64,000 bases of DNA from RGIG4097 sp045613765 (GTDB lineage: Bacteria; Bacillota; Clostridia; Christensenellales; CAG-917), in NCBI GenBank assembly GCA_045613765.1, contig JAZLBO010000011.1:1-64000 (forward strand). The letters run 5' to 3'. Below are positions 63,822 through 64,000 of this stretch, one piece after another (the first letter of the stretch is position 1; the number at the start of each line of letters is the position of its first letter). The notes beneath the pieces were generated by a model that was not told the origin of the DNA, did not search any database, and saw nothing but the letters and a program-made list of their open reading frames with translations. The translations under genes and the position numbers were made by a program.

Positions 63822-64000
63822 ATGTACAACTATATTACAGGCAAAGTGGTTCAAGCAATGGGCAACACCCTTGTCCTTGAAAACAACGGAATAGGCTACG
63901 AAATTGGTGTCAGTGGCAACACTCTCTATGATGCAGGCAACATTGGTTCAACTGCAAAGATTTATACATATCTTTATGTGAGAGAAGACACATTTGCACT
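63822..64000 (+). CDS. ruvA: Holliday-junction helicase subunit RuvA (3' end cut by window)
   Basis: Only the first 59 codons are visible: MYNYITGKVVQAMGNTLVLENNGIGYEIGVSG.. is the canonical RuvA N-terminal OB domain (YxxG.v......vlen.GvGyei). AATAGGTGAAAT precedes ATG. It recognises the Holliday junction and recruits RuvB. Confidence 0.92.
   Translation, partial: MYNYITGKVVQAMGNTLVLENNGIGYEIGVSGNTLYDAGNIGSTAKIYTYLYVREDTFA

Overview
The window looks like a chromosomal piece of an uncultured, spore-forming, low-GC Clostridia-type Firmicute. Evidence: a full-length SpoIVA ATPase and a YtxC-like protein (endospore markers), RNase J, a McsA-McsB-ClpC protein-arginine-kinase/AAA+ operon, strong Shine-Dalgarno sites of the GGAGG type, and A/T-rich sigma-A promoters with 17-bp spacers. 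Most genes are single-copy housekeeping genes; accessory material is confined to a few stretches. No rRNA, CRISPR array or insertion sequence was seen.

Region 1 (1-21064) is a cell-surface operon: the 3' 17.3 kb of a giant GLUG/MBG-type adhesin gene (at least 5,756 residues, open at the left edge), three small secreted proteins with SipW/TasA-type N-termini (17289-19756), and a membrane-anchored PI-PLC-X-like protein (19795-21009), ending in a terminator. It reads as a surface matrix or fibre locus. No SipW peptidase gene is in view.

Region 2 (21065-22917) is accessory: a stand-alone reverse transcriptase with its own promoter and a structured leader, then a 60-bp duplication of the 3' end of tRNA-Ser(TGA) plus its terminator. 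Region 3 (23015-33000) holds transport, membrane and metabolic genes (MgtC/SapB, SPFH, GH3 beta-glucosidase with YitT, PepSY-like membrane protein, YtxC-like, serC-serA). Region 4 (33001-41377) is an operon of RNase J, a GT28-like glycosyltransferase, DUF512 radical-SAM protein, Der and a type-Ic aminotransferase, followed by spoIVA behind a sigma-E-like promoter.

Region 5 (41378-47100) is the second variable zone: a 300-bp palindromic repeat cluster, a 60-residue conserved-looking small protein, a five-tRNA operon (Gly, Arg, His, Gln, Lys), degenerate copies of the tRNA-Lys 3' end beside an A/T-rich orphan gene, a membrane-bound XRE regulator, and a small membrane protein/XRE operon with a clear pair of dyad operators on its promoter. 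Region 6 (47113-52828, minus strand) carries yfcE-like, rdgB, Na/Pi cotransporter, a SIS-domain sugar isomerase and dinB. Region 7 (52870-64000) carries galE-galU, mcsA-mcsB-clpC, a short HPF, a TIM-barrel epimerase, pgi, yfbR-like, an ABC ATPase with degraded catalytic motifs, ruvC and the start of ruvA.

The strongest leads for something new are the reverse transcriptase with its leader (region 2), the giant adhesin/TasA-like/PI-PLC operon (region 1), and the ABC-type protein that has lost its signature, catalytic Glu and switch His.
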